64,000 nucleotides of DNA from positions 1-64,000 of the forward strand of contig NZ_JBHIKW010000016.1 in the NCBI RefSeq assembly GCF_042138895.1, written 5' to 3'. Below, piece by piece: positions 45,099 to 54,351 of the stretch. The stretch comes from Cedecea selenatireducens. Lineage in GTDB: Bacteria; Pseudomonadota; Gammaproteobacteria; Enterobacterales; Enterobacteriaceae. The notes under the pieces are model-generated. The model was given only the letters and a program-made list of their open reading frames with translations. It did no database searches and was not told where the DNA came from. Each line of letters starts with the position of its first letter. Within the stretch, counting starts at the first letter, position 1. A program made the translations under genes and the position numbers.

Positions 45099-46718
45099 CT
45101 AATGCTTGATAATGTACATCGTCCGGCTGTAAGCCACGTCTTCCGGATTGTTAATCGGGTAACCTTTCAGCCAGGGTTTAATCAGGCGACCATTGGTGTA
45201 CTGGTAGATAGGCGCAATAGGCGCTTTTTCCTGAATGATTTTTTCCGCTGCGTTGTAATCCGTATTGCGCGCTTTATCGGTGGTTTCCAGCGCCGCCTGG
45301 GACAGCAGCTTGTCGTATGCCGGGGAGTTAAAGCGTGAAATATTGCCGCTGTGGGTCGAGGTTAACAGCGACAGGAAGGTCGAAGGTTCATTGTAGTCCC
45401 CCACCCATGAGGCACGAATCACGTCGAAGTTACCGGTATTGCGGCTATCGATGTACGTTTTCCATTCCTGGTTTTGCAGCTTCACGTCAACGCCCAGATT
45501 TTTCTTCCACATTGAGGCAACGGCAATCGCTATTTTCTGGTGGTTTTCGGACGTGTTGTACAGCAGGGTCAGCTTCAACGGTTTGGCATCGCCGTAGCCT
45601 GCGGCCCGCAGCAGCATTTTCGCCTGAGCGTTAAGCTCCTGTTGGCTCATCTCTTCAAACGATGAAGAGTCCGGCTCGAAGCCAGCGGTGACGTCAGGCG
45701 TAAAACGCCAGGCCGGTTTTTCTCCCGTGCCCAGAACTTTGTCTGCCATAAGGCGGCGATCGATAGTCATGCTTAATGCAAGGCGCACTCGTGGGTCCGC
45801 TGTCGGCCCTTTTTGCGTATTAAACGCGTAATAATAGGTGCCAAGCTGCGGCGGCGTGTAGACCTGCCCCGGAATGTCTTTCAGCAGCTTCTGATAGAGG
45901 TTTTTCGGGAAAGACTCGGTGATGTCGATATCGCCGGCCAGATAACGCTTGGTTGCCGCCGACTCCTGGTTAATAGGAATAAAGGTCACTTTGGTCAGCA
46001 CCGTTTTCCCGTTATCCCAATAATTTTTATTCGGCACCACAACCAGCTTCTCGTTCACCACGCGGTCCTGCAGCGTAAATGCGCCGTTGCCCACGAGGTT
46101 GCCGGGTTTCGTCCACTCATTACCTAATTTTTCAACGACCGCTTTAGGCGTTGGATAGAAGGCAAAGTTTGCCGCCAGGCCTGGGAAGAACGGCACGGGT
46201 TTATCAAGCTGAACGCGCAATGTTTTGGCATCCACGGCCGTTACGCCGAGCTTATCGGCAGGCATTTTTCCGTCGATAATGGCCTGGGCGTTGGTGATAC
46301 CCGCGAGCGCGGCGAACCAGGCAAAGGAAGAGGTATTTTTCGGGTCAACCAGGCGCTGCCAGCTGTAAACAAAGTCCTGCGCGGTGACCGGTGAGCCGTC
46401 GGACCAGCGGGCGTTATCCCGCAATGTAAACGTCCAGACGCGATTGTCGTTGCTTTGCCATTTGGTCGCCACGCCAGGGACCAGCTCGCCTTTTTCGTTT
46501 TGGTTAACCAGCCCTTCAAAAAGATCGCGAATAACCTGAATTTCCGGCAGGCCGACCGCTTTGATCGGGTCCAGACTCGCGGGCTCGTCTTTAATATGTC
46601 TGACCAACTCCTGACTGCTTGCAAGCTTTGTCCCTGCAGGCACATCCGCCGCCCAGGCGCTTTGCAGCATGGCGGCAACGGCCAACGCACAACAGCTAAA
46701 ACTGAGGCTTTTTTTCAT
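45099..46718 (-). CDS. mppA: Periplasmic murein tripeptide-binding protein
   Basis: The ATG at 46718 gives 539 residues and a clear signal peptide (MKKSLSFSCCALAVAAMLQS, cut after AWA); GGAAGG lies six bases upstream. A longer frame to 46742 would add eight polar residues. It is an OppA-type solute-binding protein with the family segments EPASLDPIKAVGLPE and DNARWSDGSPVTAQDFVYSW. MppA binds L-Ala-gamma-D-Glu-meso-Dap and feeds it to the Opp permease for murein recycling. It is divergent from mpaA, which processes the same tripeptide. Confidence 0.95.
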   Translation of the reverse strand: MKKSLSFSCCALAVAAMLQSAWAADVPAGTKLASSQELVRHIKDEPASLDPIKAVGLPEIQVIRDLFEGLVNQNEKGELVPGVATKWQSNDNRVWTFTLRDNARWSDGSPVTAQDFVYSWQRLVDPKNTSSFAWFAALAGITNAQAIIDGKMPADKLGVTAVDAKTLRVQLDKPVPFFPGLAANFAFYPTPKAVVEKLGNEWTKPGNLVGNGAFTLQDRVVNEKLVVVPNKNYWDNGKTVLTKVTFIPINQESAATKRYLAGDIDITESFPKNLYQKLLKDIPGQVYTPPQLGTYYYAFNTQKGPTADPRVRLALSMTIDRRLMADKVLGTGEKPAWRFTPDVTAGFEPDSSSFEEMSQQELNAQAKMLLRAAGYGDAKPLKLTLLYNTSENHQKIAIAVASMWKKNLGVDVKLQNQEWKTYIDSRNTGNFDVIRASWVGDYNEPSTFLSLLTSTHSGNISRFNSPAYDKLLSQAALETTDKARNTDYNAAEKIIQEKAPIAPIYQYTNGRLIKPWLKGYPINNPEDVAYSRTMYIIKH

Positions 46719-46886
46719 CGCTTTCCTTCCGTGTTTTTGCATTCAGGAGATTTGTGTAAGTTACTGTAGCGTAATTTATTCTTTTGATTCCAGGAAAAAG
46801 CTCACATCTGCGGATTAAGGTGAGTTTTCCCTAAAAGATTGCTATTAATGACGTTCATAGCCGTCTTATTCAGTGAGAGGAACATC

Positions 46887-47594
46887 ATGCCTGTGACCCG
46901 CCCTCGCCCCCAGCGCGGCCATTTGCCGCCGGGCTGTGAACGCTACGGAAAATCAGCATTAGGCGCGCCGCTGCTCTATTTTCCGGCAATAAAAACGGAA
47001 GAGCGCAGCGGGCTAATCATTGCCGGCACACACGGCGATGAGAACGCCGCGATGGTGGCGCTTTCCTGCGCTTTAAGGACGCTCGAACCGCAGTTCAGGC
47101 GGCATCATGTGGTGCTGGCGGTGAATCCGGACGGCTGCCAGCTTGGCCTGCGTGCAAATGCGCACGGCGTCGACCTGAACCGCAACTTCCCGGCCGCCAA
47201 CTGGAAAGCGGGTGACACGGTTTACCGCTGGAACAGCAGCGCGGATAAACGTGACGTGGTGTTGTCTACCGGCCAGACGCCGGGATCTGAACCAGAAACT
47301 ACCGCGCTGTGCCAGCTTATCCATCAGCTGCAGCCCGCGTGGGTTGTCTCTTTTCACGATCCGCTGGGCTGCATTGAAGATCCCCACAGTTCAGCCCTGG
47401 GGCACTGGCTGGCCGAGGCGTTTGCGCTCCCGCTGGTGACCACCGTCGGGTATGAAACGCCGGGGTCGTTCGGCAGCTGGTGCGCCGACCTGGGCCTGCC
47501 CTGTATCACGGCTGAATTTCCGCCGATCTCAGCGGATGAAGCCAGCGAGCGCTACCTGCGCGCAATGACCGATCTTTTGCACTGGCACAGGTAA
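46887..47594 (+). CDS. mpaA: Murein peptide amidase A
   Basis: The ATG at 46887 (235 residues) aligns with the E. coli start and has GAGAGG before it. MpaA is a cytoplasmic zinc carboxypeptidase of the M14 family that cleaves the gamma-D-Glu-Dap bond in murein tripeptide. Zinc ligands are seen in GTHGDE (His and Glu) and SFHDP (His); the catalytic Glu lies in TAEFPP. It converges on ycjG with only 2 bp between stops. MppA import, MpaA cleavage and YcjG epimerisation form one recycling route. Confidence 0.95.
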   Translation: MPVTRPRPQRGHLPPGCERYGKSALGAPLLYFPAIKTEERSGLIIAGTHGDENAAMVALSCALRTLEPQFRRHHVVLAVNPDGCQLGLRANAHGVDLNRNFPAANWKAGDTVYRWNSSADKRDVVLSTGQTPGSEPETTALCQLIHQLQPAWVVSFHDPLGCIEDPHSSALGHWLAEAFALPLVTTVGYETPGSFGSWCADLGLPCITAEFPPISADEASERYLRAMTDLLHWHR

Positions 47595-47596
47595 GC

Positions 47597-48562
47597 TTAA
47601 GGGTAGAGTTTTCCGGTTTCAAAATGCAGCGATGGCTCCACGTCTACGGCAAGCCAGGTGGGGCCATCCAGATCGGCAAAACGTACTCTGGCCGCCAGCG
47701 GTAACGCGGCAGCAATCGCCCGTGACGTGCAAAGCATACAGCCGAGCATGACGTCAAATCCCTGCTCCCGCGCGGCCTTAGCCAGCAGCAACGCCTCCGT
47801 CAGACCGCCGGTTTTATCGAGCTTAACGTTCACCATTTCGTAACGCCCGGCAAGCGCAGGCAGGCTGCTACGCGTGTGGCAACTTTCGTCGGCGCAAATC
47901 GGTAGCGGGTGGATAAAATTGGCCAGGGCGCTGTCGTCCCCCGCCGGAAGCGGCTGCTCCAGCATCGCCACATTGAGGTCTGCCAGCAGCTGGCAGCGCG
48001 CGGCCAGGCCATCGCTGCGCCAGGACTCGTTGGCATCCACAATCAAAATGGCTTCCGGTACCGCTGCCCTGATGGCAACCATACGCTCGGTAATAAGACG
48101 ATCGTCAAGTTTGACCTTGAGCAGGCGGGCACCTTTCTCCCATAACAAAGCAGCAGACGCAGCCATTTGTTCCGGGGCGGCAATGGTGACCGTTTGAGCC
48201 GTGGTCACCATTTCAGGTAATTCAACCGAATTCAGGGCTGATACGCTGGTATGTTTCATCCGGGCTTCTAAGTCCCACAGCGCGCTGTCGATTGCATTGC
48301 GCGCCGCCCCCGGCGGCAGAGCCTGCTGCAATTCGGCGCGCGTCATACCGCGTTCAAGCAGTGAAAGTACCGTTGTTACCTGAGCCAGAACCGAAGCATC
48401 GCTTTCACCATAGCGCGGGTATGGCGTGCATTCGCCGACGCCTTTCACACCGTCCTCTTCCAGCTCAACCACCACGACAACCGCTTCGCTGCGCGTTCCC
48501 CTCGATATCACAAATGGCGTATGGAGCGGCCATGCTTCCTGGTAAACTTTCACTGTTCTCAT
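47597..48562 (-). CDS. ycjG: L-Ala-D/L-Glu epimerase
   Basis: The ATG at 48562 (321 residues, MRTVKVYQEAW) is chosen over the ATG two codons upstream, since GGGGAGG then sits at six-base spacing and the length equals E. coli YcjG. It is an enolase-superfamily enzyme that epimerises L-Ala-D-Glu from murein tripeptide to L-Ala-L-Glu. Catalytic and metal residues are seen in KVKLD, VDANESW, ADESCH and VKLDKTGG. It lies between mpaA and tpx, as in E. coli. Confidence 0.95.
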   Translation of the reverse strand: MRTVKVYQEAWPLHTPFVISRGTRSEAVVVVVELEEDGVKGVGECTPYPRYGESDASVLAQVTTVLSLLERGMTRAELQQALPPGAARNAIDSALWDLEARMKHTSVSALNSVELPEMVTTAQTVTIAAPEQMAASAALLWEKGARLLKVKLDDRLITERMVAIRAAVPEAILIVDANESWRSDGLAARCQLLADLNVAMLEQPLPAGDDSALANFIHPLPICADESCHTRSSLPALAGRYEMVNVKLDKTGGLTEALLLAKAAREQGFDVMLGCMLCTSRAIAAALPLAARVRFADLDGPTWLAVDVEPSLHFETGKLYP

Positions 48563-48700
48563 CGTCATCCTCCCCTGGGGTTATCGCCTGAGTATAGCGA
48601 GCCCAGGCTTTTACGTGCACTTTCAGTTTTTTATGTTCATCACGGATTTCCTGGAATACACTGTCCCGGGCGTTAATTTTATGTAAAAGGAAGATTAAAC

Positions 48701-49207
48701 ATGTCACAAACCGTTCATTTCCAGGGCAACCCGGTCAAGGTTGCAGGTCAGATCCCACAGACCGGCAGCAAAGCCACTGCATTCACCCTGGTCGCTAAAG
48801 ATCTTTCTGACGTTGCGCTGAGCCAGTTCGCCGGCAAACGTAAAGTGCTGAATATTTTCCCAAGCATCGATACCGGCGTGTGTGCCGCATCCGTGCGTAA
48901 ATTTAACCAACTGGCAACCGAGCTGGATAACACCGTTGTGCTGTGTATCTCTGCCGACCTGCCGTTCGCTCAGTCCCGTTTCTGCGGCGCTGAAGGGTTG
49001 AACAACGTCGTTACCCTGTCGACCCTGCGTAACCCTGAGTTCCAGCAGGCTTACGGCGTCAGCATTGCCGAAGGCGCGCTGAAAGGCCTGACCGCACGTG
49101 CGGTAGTGGTTATCAATGAGAACGATGAAGTGGTGTTCAGCGAGCTGGTGAATGAAATCACCACCGAGCCGGATTACGCTGCGGCACTGGAAGTGCTGAA
49201 GGCTTAA
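48701..49207 (+). CDS. tpx: Lipid hydroperoxide peroxidase / thiol peroxidase
   Basis: This 168-residue peroxiredoxin reduces alkyl hydroperoxides with electrons from thioredoxin. The peroxidatic cysteine is Cys61 in SIDTGVCAAS, and the resolving cysteine is Cys95 in SRFCGAEG, both at E. coli positions. It is divergent from ycjG, has AAGGAAG before the ATG and ends at a strong bidirectional terminator shared with tyrR. Confidence 0.97.
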   Translation: MSQTVHFQGNPVKVAGQIPQTGSKATAFTLVAKDLSDVALSQFAGKRKVLNIFPSIDTGVCAASVRKFNQLATELDNTVVLCISADLPFAQSRFCGAEGLNNVVTLSTLRNPEFQQAYGVSIAEGALKGLTARAVVVINENDEVVFSELVNEITTEPDYAAALEVLKA

Positions 49208-49228
49208 GACTCAGGTCTGTAGCAAAAG

Positions 49229-49254
49229 AAAACCCCGGATCTCCGGGGTTTTTT
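49229..49254. terminator. Bidirectional terminator between tpx and tyrR
   Basis: Stem AAAACCCCGG/CCGGGGTTTT with an ATCT loop has T-runs in both directions. It serves tpx on the plus strand and tyrR on the minus strand, whose stop is five bases away. Confidence 0.93.
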
Positions 49255-49258
49255 ATTT

Positions 49259-50821
49259 TTACTCTTCGCTTTTCTTCTGGCTCAGACCGTATTCGCGCAG
49301 CTTGTTGGCAATCGCGGTATGGGAAACTCCCAGCCGTTTTGCCAGCTTACGGGTACTTGGATAACTCCGGTAAAGCTGCGTTAATACCGAGCGCTCAAAG
49401 CGGCTGGTAATATCATCCAGCGATCCTTCCATCGCTTCTTCCCCCACCGCCAGGCTGGCCGCGTCAAAGTCCGGCAGCAGGATGTCCTGCGGACGAAGCT
49501 CGTAGCCTTCCAGCTGGGTTAAAGCACGATAAATGGCGTTTTTCAGCTGGCGAACGTTGCCCGGCCAGCCGTAGCGGGTCAGCACGCTGCTTAAATCGTG
49601 AGACAGCTTGGGCCGCGGCACGCCCTGCTCGTCGGCAAAGCGCGCCACGAACAGTTCGGTCAGCGGCATGATGTCCTGCGGACGATCGCGCAGCGGCGGC
49701 AGGTTAAGGGTCAGCACGTTCAGGCGATAATAAAGATCCTCGCGGAACTCACCTTTCTGCACCAGCTCCACCAGATTTTTCTGCGTCGCACAAATTACGC
49801 GAACGTCGACATGCACCTCATGCTCTTCGCCTACGCGACGGAAAGTCCCGTCGTTCAGGAAGCGCAGCAGCTTGGTTTGCATGCGCGGCGACATTTCGCC
49901 GATTTCATCCAGCAGAACCGAGCCGCCGTTAGCCTGCTCGAAGAAGCCTTTTTTGCCTTCGACGGCGTTGGCATAGGCACCGGCGGCATGGCCAAACAGC
50001 TCGCTTTCGATAACGTCATCGGGAATAGAACCGCAGTTAAGCGCCAGATAAGGCTTCTGCGCCCGCGGGCTGCTCAGGTGGCAGGCATTCGCCAGAAGAT
50101 CTTTACCTGTGCCGGTATCACCCACAATCAATAATGGCGCATTCAGCAGCGCCAGTTTGCGGGCCTGCTCAACTACGTGACGCATTTTCTGACTGACGGC
50201 AACAATCTGGTCAAAGGCGCTGAAATCGCTGCTGGAGAGGTTTTGCAACTGACGCCCCATGCGCACCGTAGAACGCAGCATAACAACCGCACCAACCAGC
50301 AGCGGCTGCTTATCTTCGCCGTCCAGGTGAACCGGGGTGATCTCCAGCAGGAAGTTTTGCCCGTGGATCACCACATGCTCGGTATGCGAGTCGTGCGGTT
50401 CGCTCTCCAGCCAGCGGGTGAAGTTAAAACCGCTAATCAGCGTGCCCGCATTATGGTTACGAAGACGGTCTTCGCTCTGCCCGAACAGCATGCAGCTTGC
50501 CGGGTTAGCCAGTTCAACTTTACTGCGCATATCCAGCGACAGCACCGGCTCCGGCAGCGCTTCAAGCAATGCGCTCAACGCACGATGTTCGCGCTCAGAA
50601 GGCATCCACGGCACCTTACGCACGTCCGTGACGTCAGGAATGCGGCGGATTTCAGCCATCAGGCTGCTGAAGGATTCAAAATCAAGGGATGAAAAATTAA
50701 GGTAAATACGCCCAATCGGGTCAATTTCGATACCGCGCAAATCAATGCCGCGCAGCACTAACAGATCGAGCAGTTCACGAGTGAGACCAAGGCGGTCCTG
50801 ACAAAAGACTTCCAGACGCAT
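49259..50821 (-). CDS. tyrR: Transcriptional regulator of aromatic amino acid genes
   Basis: This 520-residue protein senses tyrosine, phenylalanine and tryptophan and controls their synthesis and transport. It has an N-terminal ACT domain (MRLEVFCQDRLGLTRELLDL), a PAS domain (near 80-180), an AAA+ domain with Walker A GDTGTGKDLL, and a C-terminal helix-turn-helix (RKLAKRLGVSHTAIANKL). The sigma-54 contact loop GAFTGA is replaced by GAYANAVEG, as expected for TyrR, which works with sigma-70. Slightly longer than the 513-residue E. coli protein. It is separate from ycjF by 224 bp. Confidence 0.96.
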   Translation of the reverse strand: MRLEVFCQDRLGLTRELLDLLVLRGIDLRGIEIDPIGRIYLNFSSLDFESFSSLMAEIRRIPDVTDVRKVPWMPSEREHRALSALLEALPEPVLSLDMRSKVELANPASCMLFGQSEDRLRNHNAGTLISGFNFTRWLESEPHDSHTEHVVIHGQNFLLEITPVHLDGEDKQPLLVGAVVMLRSTVRMGRQLQNLSSSDFSAFDQIVAVSQKMRHVVEQARKLALLNAPLLIVGDTGTGKDLLANACHLSSPRAQKPYLALNCGSIPDDVIESELFGHAAGAYANAVEGKKGFFEQANGGSVLLDEIGEMSPRMQTKLLRFLNDGTFRRVGEEHEVHVDVRVICATQKNLVELVQKGEFREDLYYRLNVLTLNLPPLRDRPQDIMPLTELFVARFADEQGVPRPKLSHDLSSVLTRYGWPGNVRQLKNAIYRALTQLEGYELRPQDILLPDFDAASLAVGEEAMEGSLDDITSRFERSVLTQLYRSYPSTRKLAKRLGVSHTAIANKLREYGLSQKKSEE

Positions 50822-51006
50822 GCAGGTGACCTTATTTTACGGTAAACGGCCTATATGACCCTCAGCCAGGCTGAAGGACCTCATAGAGTTGGAAGGATGA
50901 TAACTCAGTTAGCCGTTAGCAAGAAGATACCTGTCATGAAATGTTGACACTAAAAGGCAAACCACTGGTCAACAAGCGCGAAATTCTTCCGGGGCTGTAA
51001 ACGACC

Positions 51007-51029
51007 AAAGGCAGCCGGAGCTGCCCTTT
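51007..51029 (-). terminator. Weak terminator after ycjXF
   Basis: Stem GGCAGC/GCTGCC with a CGGA loop is followed by only three T on the minus strand. It is 17 bp past the ycjF stop and probably ends the psp-ycjXF transcript. Confidence 0.55.
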
Positions 51030-51045
51030 CGTCAGTAGCACGGAC

Positions 51046-52113
51046 TCAGCTGGCCGGTTTGTTTTTCCCGGAAGCCAGGGTTTCTTTGAGCTGGACCAGA
51101 AGCTGTTTGCGGAAATCGCCCAGCCGGGGTTTGTCACCCTCCAGCCACGGCAGCGGACGGCACAGTTCCATGGCCTTGATCCCCAAACGCGCGGTCAGCA
51201 ACCCGGCGCCTATGCCCTGCGCGGCACGAGCCGAAAGCCGGGCGGCGATATCCTGCGACATCCAGTCCATACCGACTTCACGCACCAGCTCGCTGGCCCC
51301 GGCAAAAGCGATATTCAGCAATACCAGGCGGAACAGGCGAATACGGCTAAAGTAGCCCAGCTCGATGCCGTACAGCGTGGCAATGCGGTTAATCAGGCGC
51401 AGGTTGCGCCAGGCGATAAACGCCATATCCACCAGCGCCAGCGGGCTGACGGCAATCATCAACGTGGATTCGGCGGCCGAACGGCTGATTTCACGTCTGG
51501 CCTGCGCGTCCAGCACCGGCTGAATCAGCTGGGCATAGAGCGCCACAACTTCCCGGTCGTTGTGGGTTTCGTGAATGGAGGCGTACCAGCGCTGCAGCGC
51601 CGGATGGCCTTTATCCAGCCCGGCCTGGCTGGCTAATTTTTCGCAGAACGCTCGCCCTTTCCCGGTTCCGTGGCTGGCAAGCAGCTCGCGGGCCTCGTCG
51701 CGCTCCTCTGCGCGCTGGCGTAAACGCCATAAACGCCGCCATTCGCCGGCAATGGAGCCGACGCCGGCCGCAACGATAAGCCCACCGGCTATGCCGCCGC
51801 CGAGCGCTATCCAGTCTTGATTAACAAAAGCGTTGTGGGTCCACTGCACGCCCTGCGCGACGACGCTGGCGCCAAACAGCGCCAGCCCGGCGGTGACCAT
51901 TTTACGCCACAGGCTGCGTTTCGGCCTCAGCGCAGCGTCAATAACCGCCTCAGCCTGCCCTTCTTCTTCGGCAAGCGTTTCAGGGCTGGTCACGACCGGC
52001 GTAAACTTTTGAGCCTCTGGTTCACTGAACGCATGAGCCGCTTTCCAGTCCTGCTCTTTGTCCGCCTCCAGCGGCTGCGCAAAATCGATGCGCGGTTTAA
52101 TAGGATCGCTCAT
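51046..52113 (-). CDS. ycjF: YcjF, DUF697 inner membrane protein
   Basis: This 355-residue protein has an acidic soluble N-terminus (about 1-65), two membrane helices (near 70-92 and 99-122, the latter GGGIAGGLIVAAGVG) and a DUF697 domain containing a further hydrophobic segment. It is usually paired with YcjX, and here its start overlaps the ycjX stop by 4 bp. E. coli ycjF is a PspF-linked envelope stress gene of unknown molecular role. Confidence 0.93.
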   Translation of the reverse strand: MSDPIKPRIDFAQPLEADKEQDWKAAHAFSEPEAQKFTPVVTSPETLAEEEGQAEAVIDAALRPKRSLWRKMVTAGLALFGASVVAQGVQWTHNAFVNQDWIALGGGIAGGLIVAAGVGSIAGEWRRLWRLRQRAEERDEARELLASHGTGKGRAFCEKLASQAGLDKGHPALQRWYASIHETHNDREVVALYAQLIQPVLDAQARREISRSAAESTLMIAVSPLALVDMAFIAWRNLRLINRIATLYGIELGYFSRIRLFRLVLLNIAFAGASELVREVGMDWMSQDIAARLSARAAQGIGAGLLTARLGIKAMELCRPLPWLEGDKPRLGDFRKQLLVQLKETLASGKNKPAS

Positions 52114-53507
52114 CGCAATTTATCTCCAATCAGGAATTCCAGCGCCGCGTCCATTCGAATGTGCGGCAGCGGACGGTCAACGTCCATCACCTGCGGGCGG
52201 AATTGTTCAAACTGAAAACCCTGGTTCTGCCAGAAAGCATTGCCGGGCAGGCGCGAAGGGACTTCACCCGGATAGACCGTCAGCGGTTCACCATCGCTAA
52301 GGCGGTTGCCGCGCAGCGCCGGAATTTGCTCGCCCTGAACTTCAACCATGCCGCTCTGCGTGGCCTGAACCGAAGCCAGCCCCATGCAGTCCATAGTGAT
52401 ACCTTCGAAGGCCGCATTTTGCCAGGCGTCCTGCACCAGCTGCTGCAGTAGAGAGACCATGTTGGCGTGCTGATCGACAGTAACGTGATCGGCTTTGGTC
52501 GCGGCAAACAGCAGCTTATCGATAACCGGTGAAAACAGGCGGCGGAACAACGTGCGCTGCCCGTAATGGAAGCTTTGCATTAGCTGGGTTAACGCCAGCC
52601 GCATGTCGTTAAACGCCTGCGGCCCGCTGTTGAGCGGCTGCAGGCAGTCCACCAGCACGATCTGGCGGTCGAAGCGCAGGAAGTGATTCTTATAGAACCC
52701 TTTCACCACCTTTTCACAGTAGTAATCAAAGCGCGCACGCAGCATACCGATGTTGCTGTTTTTATCCGCCTGCGCAAGTTTCGACTCGCCGTAATCGTCG
52801 ACGTCCGGCCACGGGAAGAACTGCAGGGCCGGAGCTCCGGCCATATCTCCGGGCAGGACAAAACGCCCCGGCTGAATAAAGTGCAGCCCTTCTTTTTTGC
52901 AGCGCATCAGGTAGTCGGTCCACGCCTCAGAGATAGCGGCGAGGCGGTTTTCATCCGCGGGTGCAAGAGGATCCAGCCCTTCACAAAGACGACGCCATTG
53001 GGCAGACCATTCGGCGCGCTGCCCCTGCAGCAGGCCGGTCATCTGTCGCGACCAGCTGAGGTAATCCTGCGCTAACATGGGCAGGTCGAGCAGCCACTCG
53101 CCCGGATAATCCACGATTTCCAGGTACAGCGTTGAAGTGTCTTTGAAGTGGCGCAGCAGCGAGTCGTTGGAACGGTAGCGCAGCGCCAGGCGCATTTCGC
53201 TCACGCCGCGAGTCGGCGTCGGCCAGGCCGGGGGCGTGCCGAAAAGCTGCGCCATACCTTCATCATAGGTGAAGCGTTGAATGCCCAGGTCACGCTGGGG
53301 GACGCGCTTAACGCCAAGCAGTCGCTCTTCGCGCGCGGCGCTAAGCATCGGCAGGCGTGCGCCGGTATGAATCCCCAGCAGCTGGTTGACCATCGCGGTG
53401 ATAAACGCCGTTTTACCGCTGCGGCTCAGCCCGGTCACCGCCAGGCGTAAATGACGATCGACGCCCCGGTTCACCAGGGCGTTAAGTTCGTTTTTGATTC
53501 GGTTCAT
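52110..53507 (-). CDS. ycjX: YcjX, P-loop GTPase-like stress protein
   Basis: This 465-residue protein (DUF463 family) has a P-loop GLSRSGKTAFI near residue 24-35 and a downstream DYPGEWLLDL segment. It is cytoplasmic and predicted to bind GTP. E. coli YcjX is induced with the psp regulon. It follows pspD after 112 bp with no clear terminator, so it is probably the next gene of the psp operon here. The usual pspE rhodanese gene is not between them. Confidence 0.93.
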   Translation of the reverse strand: MNRIKNELNALVNRGVDRHLRLAVTGLSRSGKTAFITAMVNQLLGIHTGARLPMLSAAREERLLGVKRVPQRDLGIQRFTYDEGMAQLFGTPPAWPTPTRGVSEMRLALRYRSNDSLLRHFKDTSTLYLEIVDYPGEWLLDLPMLAQDYLSWSRQMTGLLQGQRAEWSAQWRRLCEGLDPLAPADENRLAAISEAWTDYLMRCKKEGLHFIQPGRFVLPGDMAGAPALQFFPWPDVDDYGESKLAQADKNSNIGMLRARFDYYCEKVVKGFYKNHFLRFDRQIVLVDCLQPLNSGPQAFNDMRLALTQLMQSFHYGQRTLFRRLFSPVIDKLLFAATKADHVTVDQHANMVSLLQQLVQDAWQNAAFEGITMDCMGLASVQATQSGMVEVQGEQIPALRGNRLSDGEPLTVYPGEVPSRLPGNAFWQNQGFQFEQFRPQVMDVDRPLPHIRMDAALEFLIGDKLR

Positions 53508-53619
53508 AAGCGTCCTGATTGCCTTCCGTTTCGGGAAATACCTTCATTGATAATATCAAATGGGGCGAAATGCCACGAATCAAAGCGTTATGGCGAGAAT
53601 TCTTACCGTTGCAGGAGGG

Positions 53620-53850
53620 TTATTTTGCCATACGGCGGTCGTAACGATCGGAGACGTTACGCAGGATGCGGGTCAGCAACGGCTCCAGCACCACGGCCAG
53701 CACCATTTTAAGTGGACGACGGGCAACGGATTTTATTGCCCACGCGGCAAAACCGGCCGGGCCGAATCGCAGGGCGGCAAGCAGAGCCAGCTTACCGGCG
53801 AGTTTCAGGCCTGGTTTGGCTTTCTGACTGACGGTATGGAATGTAGTCAT
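53620..53850 (-). CDS. pspD: Phage shock protein D
   Basis: The ATG at 53850 (76 residues, MTTFHTVSQKAKPGLKLAG) has GGAGAG at good spacing; the frame upstream reads through repeat copy C and is not coding. PspD is a small inner-membrane-associated protein of the psp stress operon with an amphipathic/hydrophobic middle (LALLAALRFGPAGFAAWA). Length is close to the 73-residue E. coli protein. It is separated from pspC by 141 bp holding the palindromic repeat. Confidence 0.9.
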   Translation of the reverse strand: MTTFHTVSQKAKPGLKLAGKLALLAALRFGPAGFAAWAIKSVARRPLKMVLAVVLEPLLTRILRNVSDRYDRRMAK

Positions 53851-53902
53851 TGTCTCTCCAAAAGTGGTTAATTGCGGTGTGCGGTGGGCATTGAACCTGG
53901 GC

Positions 53903-53986
53903 GCCCTCACCCCGGCCCTCTCCCCCCAGGAGAGGGAGAAAACCTGTTTATCCCCTCGCCCTCAGGGAGAGGGTTAGGGTGAGGGT
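53903..53986. repeat. Palindromic intergenic repeat, copy C (inside the psp operon)
   Basis: It starts GCCCTCACCCCGGCCCTCTC, has a CCCTCTCC/GGAGAGGG palindrome, and ends GGGTTAGGGTGAGGG. Unlike copies A and B it lies between two co-directional operon genes, pspC and pspD. A stable hairpin here could reduce pspD and ycjXF expression relative to pspABC. Confidence 0.85.
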
Positions 53987-53991
53987 TGTTT

Positions 53992-54351
53992 TTAAAGCTG
54001 ACGGAAACGGCTGCGAAGCGTAAAGGTGTCAGAGGTGATGTAACGTTCCATAGAACGCAAACGTTGTTCACCCGCTGCCAGCTCCGCATCCACCTCGTTC
54101 AGCAAATCACGGCTGGTGGGCTGGGCGTTTTGTTCATCTGCGCCTTGGGGCATCGGATCGAGGACAAAGGTCATCACGATGTAGGCCACCAGCACAAAAA
54201 ACGACAGGCCAAAGAATATCGACAAAATGGCAATCGCGCGGACCAGCTTTACCGGGACATCAAGATACTGAGCAATGCCCGCGCAAACGCCTTTCACCAT
54301 CCCTTTTTCAGGGATGCGCCACAGCTTACGACCGGAAAATGAATTCACCAT
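53992..54351 (-). CDS. pspC: Phage shock protein C
   Basis: This 119-residue membrane protein senses envelope stress with PspB and releases PspA from PspF. It has the PspC domain start LWRIPEKGMVKGVCAGIAQY, one membrane helix (IAILSIFFGLSFFVLVAYIV) and a C-terminal soluble region. Its ATG shares one base with the pspB stop (TAATG), implying coupled translation. Confidence 0.95.
   Translation of the reverse strand: MVNSFSGRKLWRIPEKGMVKGVCAGIAQYLDVPVKLVRAIAILSIFFGLSFFVLVAYIVMTFVLDPMPQGADEQNAQPTSRDLLNEVDAELAAGEQRLRSMERYITSDTFTLRSRFRQL

Noticed and set aside
49259..50821. TyrR as a sigma-54 activator because of its AAA+ domain
   Set aside because: The GAFTGA loop needed to contact sigma-54 is replaced by GAYANAVEG, as expected for TyrR.
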